Assembly: GCA_016871715.1 (NCBI GenBank) | Contig: VHCO01000006.1 | Coordinates: 1-64,000 of the forward strand | Length of the DNA: 64,000 bases | Direction of reading: 5' to 3' | Source: Verrucomicrobiota bacterium | GTDB lineage: Bacteria; Verrucomicrobiota; Verrucomicrobiia; Limisphaerales; J093 | Part shown: positions 6,683 to 15,602 of the stretch, one piece after another | Position numbering within the stretch: position 1 is the first letter of the stretch | Layout: every line of letters starts with the position of its first letter | Translations under genes and position numbers: made by a program | The notes under the pieces: model-generated | What the model saw: the letters and a program-made list of their open reading frames with translations, nothing else | Databases searched by the model: none | Told to the model about the DNA's origin: nothing

Positions 6683-6791
6683 CTGCCATCCTGGTCCGGC
6701 GAAGGAGTGAGGGCGCCGGCAAACACAGCAACCCCGCCCGGCGCCGGGAGTCCCATCAGAGGCGGGATCGAAGACTCCAGGCGGGCCGTTG
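6683..6791 (+). repeat. DGR 3'-flank repeat, copy B
   Basis: About 109 bp, ~80% identical to 2187-2294, including the ends CTGCCATCCTG and GGGCCGTTG. No template- or variable-repeat-like sequence precedes this copy. Confidence 0.7.
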
Positions 6792-6816
6792 TTCGGCGGG
6801 GCGTGGTTGGTCTAGC

Positions 6817-6844
6817 AAAAAGGGGGCGGCTTTCGGCCACCCCC
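6817..6844 (-). terminator. Rho-independent terminator of the PEP-CTERM gene
   Basis: On the minus strand GGGGGTGGC-CGAAA-GCCGCCCCC forms a 9-bp stem (one G-U pair) followed by five T. It begins 35 nt after the stop codon of the gene at 6879-7868. Confidence 0.85.
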
Positions 6845-6878
6845 TCGCGGAGAGTCGTTGGGTCTGGACAATCGGCGA

Positions 6879-7868
6879 TCAGTGTTTCTGCCGCCGGCGC
6901 CAGAGCAAGAACAGGCCGCAGCCCAGCGCCGCTGCCACGCCGTACTCGGCGGGTTCGGGCACGGCGATGTCAGCAATGACGCCGCTGGTGTCGGTGTAAC
7001 CGATAATGGACTTCACGCTGAGCGTTGCGCCGGTGTTCTTGTCGATCTCGTACAGGTAGTCTTTGCTCACGGCGTACATCTTATCGTTCCAACTGTCATA
7101 GGCGATCTGGCTCCACTCTGGGAAGACCGTGCTCAGGACGCCGACGCCCACGCCTGGAGTGGTGATGTTGCCGTGCCAGTAGCCTTGCAGAGCCAGGCCG
7201 CCGCCGAGGTTGTCGGGGTAGCTATATCCCCAGAGCTCGCCGGTGGAGATGTTCACCGTGAAGTCGCCCAGATCCGAGAAGCCGTTCGGGTAGGCTGCGC
7301 CCCATCCGGAGGTCGGAGCGCCACTGGTGCCGCCGTAAATGCCAGCCGACACAATGCCCGTGCCCAACGGGTTGAGGCCAACCTCGACCATGAACGAGAT
7401 CGGTTTGCCCGGCGGGATAGCAGGGTAAGCGCTTTCGCTCTTGAGGTCTAAGGTAAGATAGTACCTCCCGTCGAACGAGGTGGCTCCACCGTTGATCGAG
7501 TAGCTCGACAGATGCGGGTAGGTGGACAACGGGGCTACGGCGGCCAGGTTGCCCAGGTAGTCGAACGTCATCGCGTTGAGCGAGAAGCCATACACGTTGA
7601 GGGTCTTGTCGTTGCCGAAGATGAGCATGTTCCGGGTGTGATCATAGGCCAGCCCGTTCATGCGATTCTTCGGATCGAGGTCCCAGCCCGGGACGTTGGC
7701 CGAGGTGATGTCGAAGATCCTCGTCGCCTGGGCCGTAACCGGATCGAACTTCCAAATGTCGTTCCCGACGCCAAAGATTGGATTCAACTGCGCCTGTGCG
7801 GCCGATGCGAGGAAACCGACACTCACAGCCGCCAACACCAGCGCCGTACTGTTTGTCCTGTGTTTCAT
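6879..7868 (-). CDS. PEP-CTERM sorting-domain protein
   Basis: 329 residues. The N terminus MKHRTNSTALVLAAVSVGFL-ASAAQAQ is a signal peptide. The middle (about 40-300) has propeller-like strands (FDPVTAQATRIFDI, GLAYDHTRNMLIFG, WSQIAYDSWNDKMYAVSKDY) and may bind ligands in the matrix. The C terminus is VPEPAEYGVAAALGCGLFLL then WRRRQKH: PEP motif, membrane segment and basic tail, the signal for exosortase/EpsH-type processing in exopolysaccharide-producing Gram-negatives. Start at 7868 is chosen for the signal peptide. Monocistronic, with its own promoter and terminator. Confidence 0.88.
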   Translation of the reverse strand: MKHRTNSTALVLAAVSVGFLASAAQAQLNPIFGVGNDIWKFDPVTAQATRIFDITSANVPGWDLDPKNRMNGLAYDHTRNMLIFGNDKTLNVYGFSLNAMTFDYLGNLAAVAPLSTYPHLSSYSINGGATSFDGRYYLTLDLKSESAYPAIPPGKPISFMVEVGLNPLGTGIVSAGIYGGTSGAPTSGWGAAYPNGFSDLGDFTVNISTGELWGYSYPDNLGGGLALQGYWHGNITTPGVGVGVLSTVFPEWSQIAYDSWNDKMYAVSKDYLYEIDKNTGATLSVKSIIGYTDTSGVIADIAVPEPAEYGVAAALGCGLFLLWRRRQKH

Positions 7869-7902
7869 AGTGACTCTGCCGCTTGGTTTTAAGCTGGGCC
7901 GC

Positions 7903-7930
7903 ACTATAGCAACCGACCCCGTCGTGTCAA
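7903..7930 (-). promoter_or_regulatory. Sigma70-type promoter of the PEP-CTERM gene
   Basis: On the minus strand TTGACA (7930-7925), a 16-bp spacer, then TATAGT (7908-7903), about 35 bp before the start codon. Near-consensus in a GC-rich genome, so a strong housekeeping-type promoter is likely. Confidence 0.78.
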
Positions 7931-7989
7931 TGATAATGAACAGTTTGCCTTTCCAAGCCTTCCGACCCGTCCTGCCGCTTGAGCGACCG

Positions 7990-8006
7990 CCCCGGGCAAC
8001 CCGGGG
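7990..8006. other. Perfect hairpin downstream of carB
   Basis: CCCCGGG-CAA-CCCGGGG, 7-bp stem, about 70 nt after the carB stop on the minus strand. There is no T-run, so it may act as an RNA-stabilising 3' end rather than an intrinsic terminator. Confidence 0.4.
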
Positions 8007-8077
8007 AGCCGGCCCCCTCCAGGGTGGCGGCTGGCTGCCGGCCGGACCCGGGGGTGCTGGGCCACTGGGCGGCGGCG

Positions 8078-9877
8078 TCAGCCTTCTTGGTGGAATTCCT
8101 GGATGGTCTGGACGGCGTAATCGTTACGGCGCAGGGCGGCGATCCCGAGGGCGGCGGCGCGGGCCCCGCTGAGCGTCGTCATGATGGGTGTGGCGGTGTA
8201 GACGGCCGTGGTCCGGATCTTGACTTCATCCGCCCTGGGAACAGCGCCGGAGGGGGTGTTCACCACCAACTGGAGATCGCGGTTCTTGAGCAGGTCCACC
8301 GCATGAGGCCGACCCTCGAGGAGCTTGAACACGCGCTGGACGGTCAGGCCCGCCGCCTCGAGCACGTCCGCCGTCCCGCCGGTCGCCACCAGTTCGAAAC
8401 CTAGCTCGACGAAAAGCCGCGCCACGGCTGCGACTTGCGGCTTGTCCTGGTCATTCACGCTAAAGAAGACGCGGCCGCGCAAGGGCAAGGGCGATCCTGC
8501 CGCCATTTGCGACTTGGCGTACGCCAGCCCGAGGTCGGCATCGATCCCCATCACTTCGCCGGTCGAGCGCATCTCCGGCGAGAGCAGGATGTCCTGGCCG
8601 TGAAACCGGTTGAAAGGAAAGACCGACTCCTTGACCGCCCAGTAGCGGGTCCGGACTTCCGCCGTGAAGCCGAGTTCGCCTAAGGTGCGGCCGGCCATGA
8701 CCCGGGCAGCGAGCTTGGCCAACGGGACCCCGATGGCTTTGCTGACGAAGGGCACGGTGCGCGAGGCCCGCGGGTTGACCTCGAGGCAATAGACCCTCTC
8801 GCCTTTGACGGCGTACTGGACGTTCATGAGGCCGACGATGCGTAACTCGCGCGCCATCGCATGAGTGTAGGTGCGAATGGTGTCCAACACCGACTCGGCC
8901 AGGGTATGCGGCGGCAGGACCATCGCGGCGTCGCCCGAGTGCACCCCTGCGAACTCGATATGCTCGAGGATGCCCCCGATCACGCTGTGGCCCTGGTCGG
9001 GCCGGTCGAAACTGCCCACATCCGAAATGCAGTCCACATCCACTTCGGTGGCGTCTTCGAGGAACTTGTCGACCAGCACCGGCCGCTCGGGGGAAGCCTC
9101 GACGGCGAACCGCATGTAATGGGTCAGTTCGGCGTCGGCATACACGATCTGCATCGCCCGCCCCCCGAGCACAAACGACGGCCGCACCAGGATGGGGTAG
9201 CCCAACCCGCGCGCGATGGCCAAGGCCTCGATTTCATTAGTGGCCACGCCGTTCGGGGGTTGGGGGATCCCCAGCTTGCGCAAGAGGGCTGCGAAGAGCT
9301 TTCGGTCCTCGGCGATCTCGATGCTTTGGGGCGAGGTGCCGATGATGTTCACCCCGTGTTGCTGGAGCCCGAGCGCCAGGTTGAGGGGCGTCTGGCCGCC
9401 GAACTGGGCAATCGCGCCCCAGCAACGCTCCCGCTGATAGATGTGCAGCACGTCTTCTAAGGTCAGCGGCTCGAAGAACAACCGGTCGCTGGTGTCGTAG
9501 TCGGTCGACACCGTCTCCGGGTTCGAGTTCACCATCAGGGTCTCGAACCCGTCCTCGCGCAGAGCGAAGGCGGCGTGGACGCAGCAGTAATCGAACTCGA
9601 TTCCCTGCCCGATCCGGTTGGGGCCGCCGCCGAGGATCATGACTTTGCGTCGCTCGGACACGTTGACCTCGTCGTCGCCGCGATCGTACGTCGAGTAGTA
9701 GTAGGGCGTGTAGGCCTCGAACTCGGCGGCGCAGGTGTCGACCAGCCGATAGCTCGGCTCCAACCCCAAACGACGCCGCTCCGCCTGCACCGCCGCCTCG
9801 GTCAGGCCGGTCAAATGCGCAATCTGTCGGTCCGAGAAACCCAGTGCCTTAGCTTTTGTCAGTCGTTCCAAATTCAT
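8078..9877 (-). CDS. carB: Carbamoyl-phosphate synthase large subunit, C-terminal half only
   Basis: 599 residues against about 1070 for a full CarB. The protein starts in the middle of the oligomerisation domain (KALGFSDRQIAHLTGLTEA, equivalent to about residue 480 of E. coli CarB), continues with VDTCAAEF, then the second ATP-grasp synthetase domain (ILGGGPNRIGQGIEFDYCCV, NSNPETVSTDYDTSDRLFFE, VRPSFVLGGRAMQIVY, EVNPRASRTVPFVSKA) and the MGS-like allosteric domain (FVELGFELVATGGTADVLEA). This half phosphorylates carbamate to carbamoyl phosphate for arginine and pyrimidine synthesis. The ATG at 9877 fits; upstream frame has no CarB similarity and is followed by a divergent gene, so the N-terminal half must be encoded elsewhere, as in organisms with carB1/carB2. 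Confidence 0.92.
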   Translation of the reverse strand: MNLERLTKAKALGFSDRQIAHLTGLTEAAVQAERRRLGLEPSYRLVDTCAAEFEAYTPYYYSTYDRGDDEVNVSERRKVMILGGGPNRIGQGIEFDYCCVHAAFALREDGFETLMVNSNPETVSTDYDTSDRLFFEPLTLEDVLHIYQRERCWGAIAQFGGQTPLNLALGLQQHGVNIIGTSPQSIEIAEDRKLFAALLRKLGIPQPPNGVATNEIEALAIARGLGYPILVRPSFVLGGRAMQIVYADAELTHYMRFAVEASPERPVLVDKFLEDATEVDVDCISDVGSFDRPDQGHSVIGGILEHIEFAGVHSGDAAMVLPPHTLAESVLDTIRTYTHAMARELRIVGLMNVQYAVKGERVYCLEVNPRASRTVPFVSKAIGVPLAKLAARVMAGRTLGELGFTAEVRTRYWAVKESVFPFNRFHGQDILLSPEMRSTGEVMGIDADLGLAYAKSQMAAGSPLPLRGRVFFSVNDQDKPQVAAVARLFVELGFELVATGGTADVLEAAGLTVQRVFKLLEGRPHAVDLLKNRDLQLVVNTPSGAVPRADEVKIRTTAVYTATPIMTTLSGARAAALGIAALRRNDYAVQTIQEFHQEG

Positions 9878-10100
9878 GGCCGCAAGCGAGCCCTCAGCGA
9901 ATCGAGCCCGGTCAGTTAGCCCGAGCTTGACGGGACTGGCAAGTCCCCTCTCGCGCGCTGGGGAAAGCGCGGGGATCCCCGGTCGAGCCCGGCGGCGGCG
10001 ATTGATTTGCATATGGGCGACCCGTGCAGAATATTGGGCCCGTTTGTGGCGCCCCAGCGGCGTTGGCGCAGCGCGTTGTGCGCGTGTGGATTTCACCGAT

Positions 10101-12443
10101 ATGAAGATCAAGAACGGTTCTTTCCGGCGTGACTCGAGTTGGCTGGTAACCGGCTGGGTAGCTGCGGCGTTGTTCGCCCCAGCCGCCGTCGCGGCCGCTG
10201 GCGGTTGGTTGAGCTGGCGCGGCCCTGAGCAAAGCGGCTTCTCCCGCGAGACCGGTCTGCCCGAGCGGATCGGGTCGCAGGCGGAGGCGCTCTGGACGGC
10301 CGAGTTCCCGGGCAAATCGACACCGGTGATCGCGGACGGGCGGCTTTACATTTTGGGTTACGTCGGCGAGGGGGCCGAGTTGCAGGAAGCGCTGGCCTGT
10401 TTCGACGCGGAGACCGGCCGGGCCTTGTGGCGACACGGGTTCACCGATTTCCTGAGCGACATCATCTACGAGCGATACTCGACTTCGTCGCCCACGATCG
10501 ATCCGGAGACCGGCAACGTGTACTTGCAGGGGACCCAAGGGGTCTTGGCGGCCTTCACTGCCGGCGGCCAGCTTCTCTGGCAGCACTCCCTCATGGAGAT
10601 GTTGGGGCGTCTGACTTTCCCGAACGGGCGCACGGCTTCGCCCCTGGTGGACGGCGATCTGCTTCTCACCCGCGGCATTACCAGCAACTGGGGCAATCAA
10701 GGCGCCGGCGGCGACCGTTCCTACGCTTTCGATAAGCGGACCGGCGAGTTGGTCTGGGCCGCCAGCCCCGGCGACCGGCCCAAAGACAACTCCTTCTCGC
10801 ATCCGTACCTGACGTTCTTCCGCGGGAAACGGGTCTTTTACGCCGCCGCCGGCGATGGGTCGATCGTGTGCGTGAATGCTCGCACGGGCGAACCGCTCTG
10901 GCGTGTGCCTCTGGCCAAAGCCGGCATCAACGCGACCGTGGTGGTCCACGAGCCTTCGCAGACCATCGTCGCCACCTACGGCACTCCCTACGAACCGGGT
11001 GAGATGGTCGCCATGCGCATCCCGGATGTGGAACCAGGGCCCGGCCAGGCCGGTCCGGTGGTCGTGGACCGTGCCCAAGTCGAGCTCTGGTTCAACGAGC
11101 TCTCCTCTTCGGCCAGTTCCCCCATCCTCGCCAACGACCGGATCTATCTGGTCCAGGAAAAGGGCAACCTCTGTGCCGTCGAGGTCCGCACCGGCCGCAT
11201 CGCCTGGCGCACTCCGGTCGGCATCGAGCAACGCAATGCCTGTCCCCTGTTTGCCGACGGCAAGCTCTACGTCCCCATCCTGGATAACCCCACCGGCAAG
11301 GACCAAGGCGACTCGAGTGAGGCCGGTACCAAGAGCGGCTTTTACATTTTTCGTGACCGCGGCGATACCGCGGAGAAATTGACCCACCTCGAGCTGGACG
11401 GCCGCTGTTTCAGCACCCCGGTGGCTTACAACGGCAAAGTCTACCTCCAGACCGCCCGCCGCCTCTATTGCTTCGGCCGGGCGGGTGACAACTCCGGTTT
11501 GCCCGCCCCAGCCGCCGAGCCGGCCTGGCCGCAACCGGGCGCCGCCACCCAACTTCAAATCATCCCGGCGGAAGTCCTGCTGCACCCGGGCGAGGTCGCC
11601 TCGGTCCGCGTCCGCAAGCTCGACGCCCACGGCTACACCGTCGAGGAGCTGCACGACGTCTCGACCGTCGCCTGGCAGCCGTATGTGCCGCCGACCGCGT
11701 TGGTCCGCGCCAAGCTGGACGCCGCCTTCAACCCACGCGGACAACTGGTGGCGGGGACCAACCTCTCCGCTGGGGCCTTCGAGGCGCGCCTCGGAGAGTT
11801 ACGCGGCTATTTGCGGGGTCGGGTCTTGCCGCGGCTGCCGTTCCGCGAGGATTTCGAGGGTTACACCTTGAGCAACACCACCACCAACGAAGTCGAGCCG
11901 CCCACGCCCTTCTCCTATCCGCCCCTGCCTTGGATCGGCGCCCGGTACCGGTTCGACATCCGCGAGGTGGACGGTTCCCAGGCTTTGACCAAGACCATCG
12001 ATAACAAGTTCTTCCAGCGCGGGACGGCCTTCATCGGCCATGCTGACATGAGCAATTACACCATCCAAGCCGATGTCCGCAGCGAAGGCACCCGCCGCAA
12101 GATGTCCGAAGTGGGCCTGGTCAACCAACGCTATCTGATCGTGCTCAAGGGCAACGCTCAAGAGCTCGAGATCAACTCGAACCAGGAACGCCTCAAAGTG
12201 GCCGTGCCGTTCCGTTGGTCGCCCAACCTCTGGTACACCCTCCAGGCCCGCGTGGACGTTGCCGCCGACGGCACCGGCGTCGTTCGCGCCAAAGCCTGGA
12301 AGAAAGGCGACCCTGAGCCGGCCGCCTGGACCCTCGAGGTGCCGCATCGGCTCGCGCACCGGCAGGGGTCGCCCGGCCTATTCGCCTTTAGCCCGCAGGA
12401 CATGCGGGTCTACCTCGACAACATCCACGTGCGCCCCCATTGA
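10101..12443 (+). CDS. Exported PQQ-like beta-propeller protein
   Basis: 780 residues from the ATG at 10101, which gives a signal sequence (FRRDSSWLVTGWVAAALFAP-AAVAAA). Residues ~35-480 carry propeller blades with the pattern A-D--TG--LWR (CFDAETGRALWRHGF, YAFDKRTGELVWAASPG, VCVNARTGEPLWRVPL, CAVEVRTGRIAWRTPVG). Residues ~560-775 form a concanavalin-like sandwich (FREDFEGY...FIGHADMSNYTIQADV...VYLDNIHVRP). No catalytic quinone-binding set is visible, so a dehydrogenase role is not supported. Its stop overlaps the upstream frame of the next gene, a paralogue, so the two form an operon. Confidence 0.82.
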   Translation: MKIKNGSFRRDSSWLVTGWVAAALFAPAAVAAAGGWLSWRGPEQSGFSRETGLPERIGSQAEALWTAEFPGKSTPVIADGRLYILGYVGEGAELQEALACFDAETGRALWRHGFTDFLSDIIYERYSTSSPTIDPETGNVYLQGTQGVLAAFTAGGQLLWQHSLMEMLGRLTFPNGRTASPLVDGDLLLTRGITSNWGNQGAGGDRSYAFDKRTGELVWAASPGDRPKDNSFSHPYLTFFRGKRVFYAAAGDGSIVCVNARTGEPLWRVPLAKAGINATVVVHEPSQTIVATYGTPYEPGEMVAMRIPDVEPGPGQAGPVVVDRAQVELWFNELSSSASSPILANDRIYLVQEKGNLCAVEVRTGRIAWRTPVGIEQRNACPLFADGKLYVPILDNPTGKDQGDSSEAGTKSGFYIFRDRGDTAEKLTHLELDGRCFSTPVAYNGKVYLQTARRLYCFGRAGDNSGLPAPAAEPAWPQPGAATQLQIIPAEVLLHPGEVASVRVRKLDAHGYTVEELHDVSTVAWQPYVPPTALVRAKLDAAFNPRGQLVAGTNLSAGAFEARLGELRGYLRGRVLPRLPFREDFEGYTLSNTTTNEVEPPTPFSYPPLPWIGARYRFDIREVDGSQALTKTIDNKFFQRGTAFIGHADMSNYTIQADVRSEGTRRKMSEVGLVNQRYLIVLKGNAQELEINSNQERLKVAVPFRWSPNLWYTLQARVDVAADGTGVVRAKAWKKGDPEPAAWTLEVPHRLAHRQGSPGLFAFSPQDMRVYLDNIHVRPH

Positions 12444-12484
12444 CGCTCGAGTTCCGAACGACTCCTCATCCCCTGAACCTGTTT

Positions 12485-14146
12485 ATGACGCTATCTATGA
12501 CGCGATCCTCCCTTTGCCTCGGATTCCTCATCGCCGCCAGCCTGGTCGCTCGCGCGGACGACTGGCCCCAGTGGGGCGGCACCGCTGGGCGCAACATGTA
12601 CTCCGCAGCCACCGGTTTGCCCGACCGTTTCGAGCCTGGCAAGTACCGCGCCGGCACGGACGACGTAGACCTCGCCACCACCAAGAACGTCAAGTGGGTG
12701 GCCAAGCTCGGCACGCAGAGCTACGGCAACGCCACCGTGGCCCAGGGACGCGTGTTCATCGGCACCAACAACGATTACCCGCGCGACCCGCGGCATCAGG
12801 GCGACCGCAGCATCCTCCTCTGCTTGGACGAGGCGACTGGCGACTTGCTCTGGCAACTGGTCGTCTCCAAGCTGCGCTCGGGCAAGGTCAACGACTGGGA
12901 AAACCTGGGCATCCTGTCCTCGCCAAAGATCGAGGGCAAGTTCGTCTACCTGGTGACCAGTCGCTGCGAGGTGATCTGCCTCGACGTGCACGGCCTCGCC
13001 GACGGCAACGACGGCCCCTTCCAAGACGAGGCAGCTTACATGGTCAAAGACACCGGCCGGCCTCCGGTTCCGCTCGGCCCCAAGGACGCCGACATCATCT
13101 GGGTCTACGACATGATGGATCAGTTGGGCGTCTTCCCGCACAACGCATCGAACAGCTCGCCCCTGATCGTGGGCGACCTGGTCTATGTCTGCACCTCGAA
13201 CGGCCAGGACTGGACCCACGTCAACATCCCCTCACCCCTCTCCCCGAGCTACATCGGCCTGAACAAGCGCACTGGCGAGTTCGCCGGCGAAGACGACGCC
13301 GCCATCGGCCCGCGCATCTTTCATGGCCAGTGGAGCTCGCCCTCTGCCGGCCAAGTCAACGGCCAGTGGCAGATCTACTGCGGTGGCGGAGACGGCGTCC
13401 TCTACGCCCTCAACGCGACACCAACCAAAGCTGAAGACACCTCGCTGCTCGAGAAAGTCTGGTGGTTCGATTGCAACCCACCCGAGTACAAAGTCCGCGA
13501 TGGCAAACCCATCAGGTACCCGGCGGCCGAAGGCCCCAGCGAGATCAACTCCACCCCGGTCTTTTACCGGAACCGCGTTTATGTGGCCATCGGCCAAGAC
13601 CCCGAGCACGGCGAGGGCGTCGGCCGCTTGGTGTGCGTGGATGCCACCCGATCCGGCGACATCACCCAGTCCGGGCTGCTTTGGGAGTTCCGCGGGATTC
13701 ACCGCAGTATCTCGACCGTGTCCATCGATCCGGCCACCGGCTTGCTGTTCGCCGGCGATTTCTCCGGTTTCGTCCACTGCCTCGAGGCTGAAACCGGCAA
13801 ACACCTCTGGACCCACGATATGAAGGCGCATTTGTGGGGCTCGACCTTGGTGGCCGACGGCAAGGTCTACTTGGGCGACGAAGACGGCGACTTTGTGGTG
13901 TTGGCCGCGAGCCGCGAGAAGAAGTTGCTCAGCGAGACCAACCTTAACGCGCCCGTGTACTCGACACCCGTGGTGGCCAACGGCATCGTCTACGTCGCCA
14001 GCAACTCGCATCTCTACGCCTTCTACGACGCTGCGCGCGCGTCAACGCCCCCCCCGCCAAGCGGCCACCAATCAGACCTCAAGCCAGTGAAGGATAGGGC
14101 GCGCAGTCCCCTGCGCGCCGAACCCGATCGGACCTCGAGCCAGTGA
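12485..14146 (+). CDS. Exported PQQ-like beta-propeller protein, paralogue
   Basis: 553 residues from ATG 12485 (549 from 12497); both precede the signal peptide RSSLCLGFLIAASLVARA. Mature protein starts DDWPQWGGTAGRNMYS, the usual opening of this family, with blades LCLDEATGDLLWQLV, ICLDVHG, GLNKRTGEFAGEDD, HCLEAETGKHLWTHDM and a final VYVASNSHLYAFYD. The last ~22 residues (KPVKDRARSPLRAEPDRTSS) are encoded by 55-bp tandem repeats that run past the stop codon; an insertion of repeats has replaced the original terminus. Lies 41 bp after its paralogue. Confidence 0.82.
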   Translation: MTLSMTRSSLCLGFLIAASLVARADDWPQWGGTAGRNMYSAATGLPDRFEPGKYRAGTDDVDLATTKNVKWVAKLGTQSYGNATVAQGRVFIGTNNDYPRDPRHQGDRSILLCLDEATGDLLWQLVVSKLRSGKVNDWENLGILSSPKIEGKFVYLVTSRCEVICLDVHGLADGNDGPFQDEAAYMVKDTGRPPVPLGPKDADIIWVYDMMDQLGVFPHNASNSSPLIVGDLVYVCTSNGQDWTHVNIPSPLSPSYIGLNKRTGEFAGEDDAAIGPRIFHGQWSSPSAGQVNGQWQIYCGGGDGVLYALNATPTKAEDTSLLEKVWWFDCNPPEYKVRDGKPIRYPAAEGPSEINSTPVFYRNRVYVAIGQDPEHGEGVGRLVCVDATRSGDITQSGLLWEFRGIHRSISTVSIDPATGLLFAGDFSGFVHCLEAETGKHLWTHDMKAHLWGSTLVADGKVYLGDEDGDFVVLAASREKKLLSETNLNAPVYSTPVVANGIVYVASNSHLYAFYDAARASTPPPPSGHQSDLKPVKDRARSPLRAEPDRTSSQ

Positions 14147-14233
14147 AGGTAGGGCGCGCAGTCCCCTGCGCGCCGAACCCGATCGGACCTCGAGCCAGTG
14201 AAGGTAGGGCGCGCAGTCCCCTGCGCGCCGAAC
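14069..14233 (+). repeat. Three tandem 55-bp repeats containing a GGCGCGCAG palindrome
   Basis: GGGCGCGCAGTCCCCTGCGC starts at 14097, 14152 and 14207, an exact 55-bp period, with the intervening CGATCGGACCTCGAGCCAGT nearly identical. The core is a palindrome GGCGCGCAG...CTGCGCGCC. Related palindromes occur at 16990, 17040, 23515 and 23615, each beside gene ends. Not a CRISPR: no unique spacers. Confidence 0.85.
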
Positions 14234-14306
14234 GGTGACTGTCGCCCTGGGTCGAACCTCGTGGTGGACGGATCCGTCGGCCGGAGATGTGGCTCGGCCG
14301 GAGCCT

Positions 14307-14349
14307 CGCCCTACCGCCGACTTGCAGTCTATCTCAGTGACTTATGAGT
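14307..14349. repeat. Right end of dispersed repeat family (copy R1)
   Basis: CGCCCTACCGCCGACTTGCA through CAGTGACTTATGAG matches the right ends of the elements at 16949-17100 and 23374-23675. Together with the 55-bp repeats this makes a third copy of the family. Confidence 0.7.
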
Positions 14350-14364
14350 AGGTCTTGCGCCCGG

Positions 14365-14568
14365 TCAAAACCTGAACGTGGTCAGGACCTTTAGGACCAC
14401 CTCGTTGCCCGCCAGGCGCAGACCGGTCGACTCCGGCCGGTAACTCTGATTCAACACCAGGTAGACCCGTTGCCCGGGACGGTACTCCCAGCGCAGCCGA
14501 CTGTTGAACCCGATCGATCCCGATACGCTGTCGTATTGAACCAGGTGCGACCAGGTCAGGTCGGGCAC
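14365..14568 (-). pseudogene. C-terminal barrel fragment of a DUF5916-type protein
   Basis: Minus strand reads TWSHLVQYDSVSGSIGFNSR, LRWEYRPGQRVYLVLNQSY and the terminal EVVLKVLTTFRF with stop. This is the closing outer-membrane barrel of DUF5916/CBM9-like proteins (LVQYDN-S--G-NSRLRW--PG...). Nothing upstream matches, so only about 65 residues of a ~750-residue protein remain. Confidence 0.65.
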
Positions 14569-14754
14569 CCCCAAAAGTCTCCATGTTGCTGTGGAGCAAC
14601 ATTCGGGTCTTTGGCGACCGGCGCACCGACGCCTTTGCGCGGCTGCCGGCCTGGCGGCGGATCCAACCTGCGCGCCCCTCGACCCGTGATCTGATTCTTT
14701 TGCTCCAGCGAGAGGCTGCCGGACGGGACCTAAATCAGATGCGAAATTGAAAAT

Positions 14755-14937
14755 CTGGCTATGCAATTTACTCTTGTGGTAGGTGACGACGGGCAAAGCG
14801 CGGAGGCGGCATGCCGCGCCGTGAATAGGCCGCCTGAGCGCCAACCGGGCCGCAACCATGCCTGGCCCCGCCGTCACATGGCGACGCGATGCCCACAGGC
14901 CGGGGATTGCGCGTACAAGAGTCAACTGCATAGCCAG
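14755..14937. repeat. Second MITE-like element with 23-bp inverted ends
   Basis: 14755-14777 (CTGGCTATGCAATTTACTCT...) and the reverse complement of 14915-14937 agree at 21 of 23 positions. Total length is 183 bp, the same as the element at 97-279, and both contain a GCCCACAG-GGGG core, but their ends differ. AATTGAAAAT occurs just outside both ends and could be a target duplication. No coding content is evident in 14569-15056. Confidence 0.5.
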
Positions 14938-15056
14938 AATTGAAAATTGACTGAATACCTTCCGAAAATGCAAAACCGCCCCATCTGACTCCTGCCAAAC
15001 TCCAGGGCAGGATGTGATCCTGCTCAAGCCGGGCGACGGCTTTCCGGCGGTGGTCG

Positions 15057-15170
15057 ATGATCCAGGGTGCCGACGGGCGCATTCACCTCACCTATTCCTA
15101 CCGGGCGCCGGGCGGCGGCGCCGCCATCAAACATGTCGAGTTTGAGGAAGGCTGGGTGAGGCTTCCCTAG
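15057..15170 (+). pseudogene. C-terminal fragment of an exo-sialidase-like (BNR) protein
   Basis: Reads MIQGADGRIHLTYSYR, then AAIKHVEFEEGWVRLP and TAG at 15168. The pattern SMIQ-ADGxIHxTY-Y...IKHV is the last strand pair of BNR/sialidase-like propellers. The upstream codons for the family's Y-S/A are in another frame, so the remnant is also frameshifted. Confidence 0.6.
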
Positions 15171-15602
15171 ACCCCACTCGATCGGGGCGGTCGTTGACTC
15201 CTGTGATGGTAGGGCAGGTTCCGTTGCGTTCTGATCCTATTCGCCAGGTTAGATGCGATTGACACGACACCGCACCCTCCCTTCCATTCGCGTAGCCCTA
15301 GCCCTAGCCCACCGCCTTAGGGGCCATTCCATCAAGTCATTAATCGCCAGGCATAAAGAAATTGACACCAAGATCTTCGTACGTGTCTATCTGGTCTGGT
15401 GCGGGGCCATAGGAGGACCTTCCGATACCCTGTTGTTCCTGCGTCGTTTTGCTTAAGGCGGCCGCCCGCTGCCACACATCCATCTTTCGCTCCGGGAATC
15501 CGCGCGCAGCGAGCCGCACAGCAGCTCGCGCAAACCACACCGCCGACCGCGTGCGATACGGGCCCATGGCCTTGACTACGCAAACCACGGTCTGCAAACG
15601 CC

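Noticed and set aside
9912-11744. 610-codon open frame on the minus strand
   Set aside because: Lies wholly antisense to the propeller protein; composition follows the third-codon GC bias of that gene and it has no recognisable domain.
10101-14146. PQQ-dependent alcohol dehydrogenase function
   Set aside because: Blades are present, but the quinone-binding and calcium-binding residues and the disulfide ring typical of such enzymes are not visible.
14069-14233. CRISPR-like array
   Set aside because: The 55-bp units repeat in full, without unique spacers, and no cas genes are nearby.
15253-15597. Small open frames on both strands (67-85 codons)
   Set aside because: No ribosome site, no family resemblance, and they sit among remnants; treated as non-coding.
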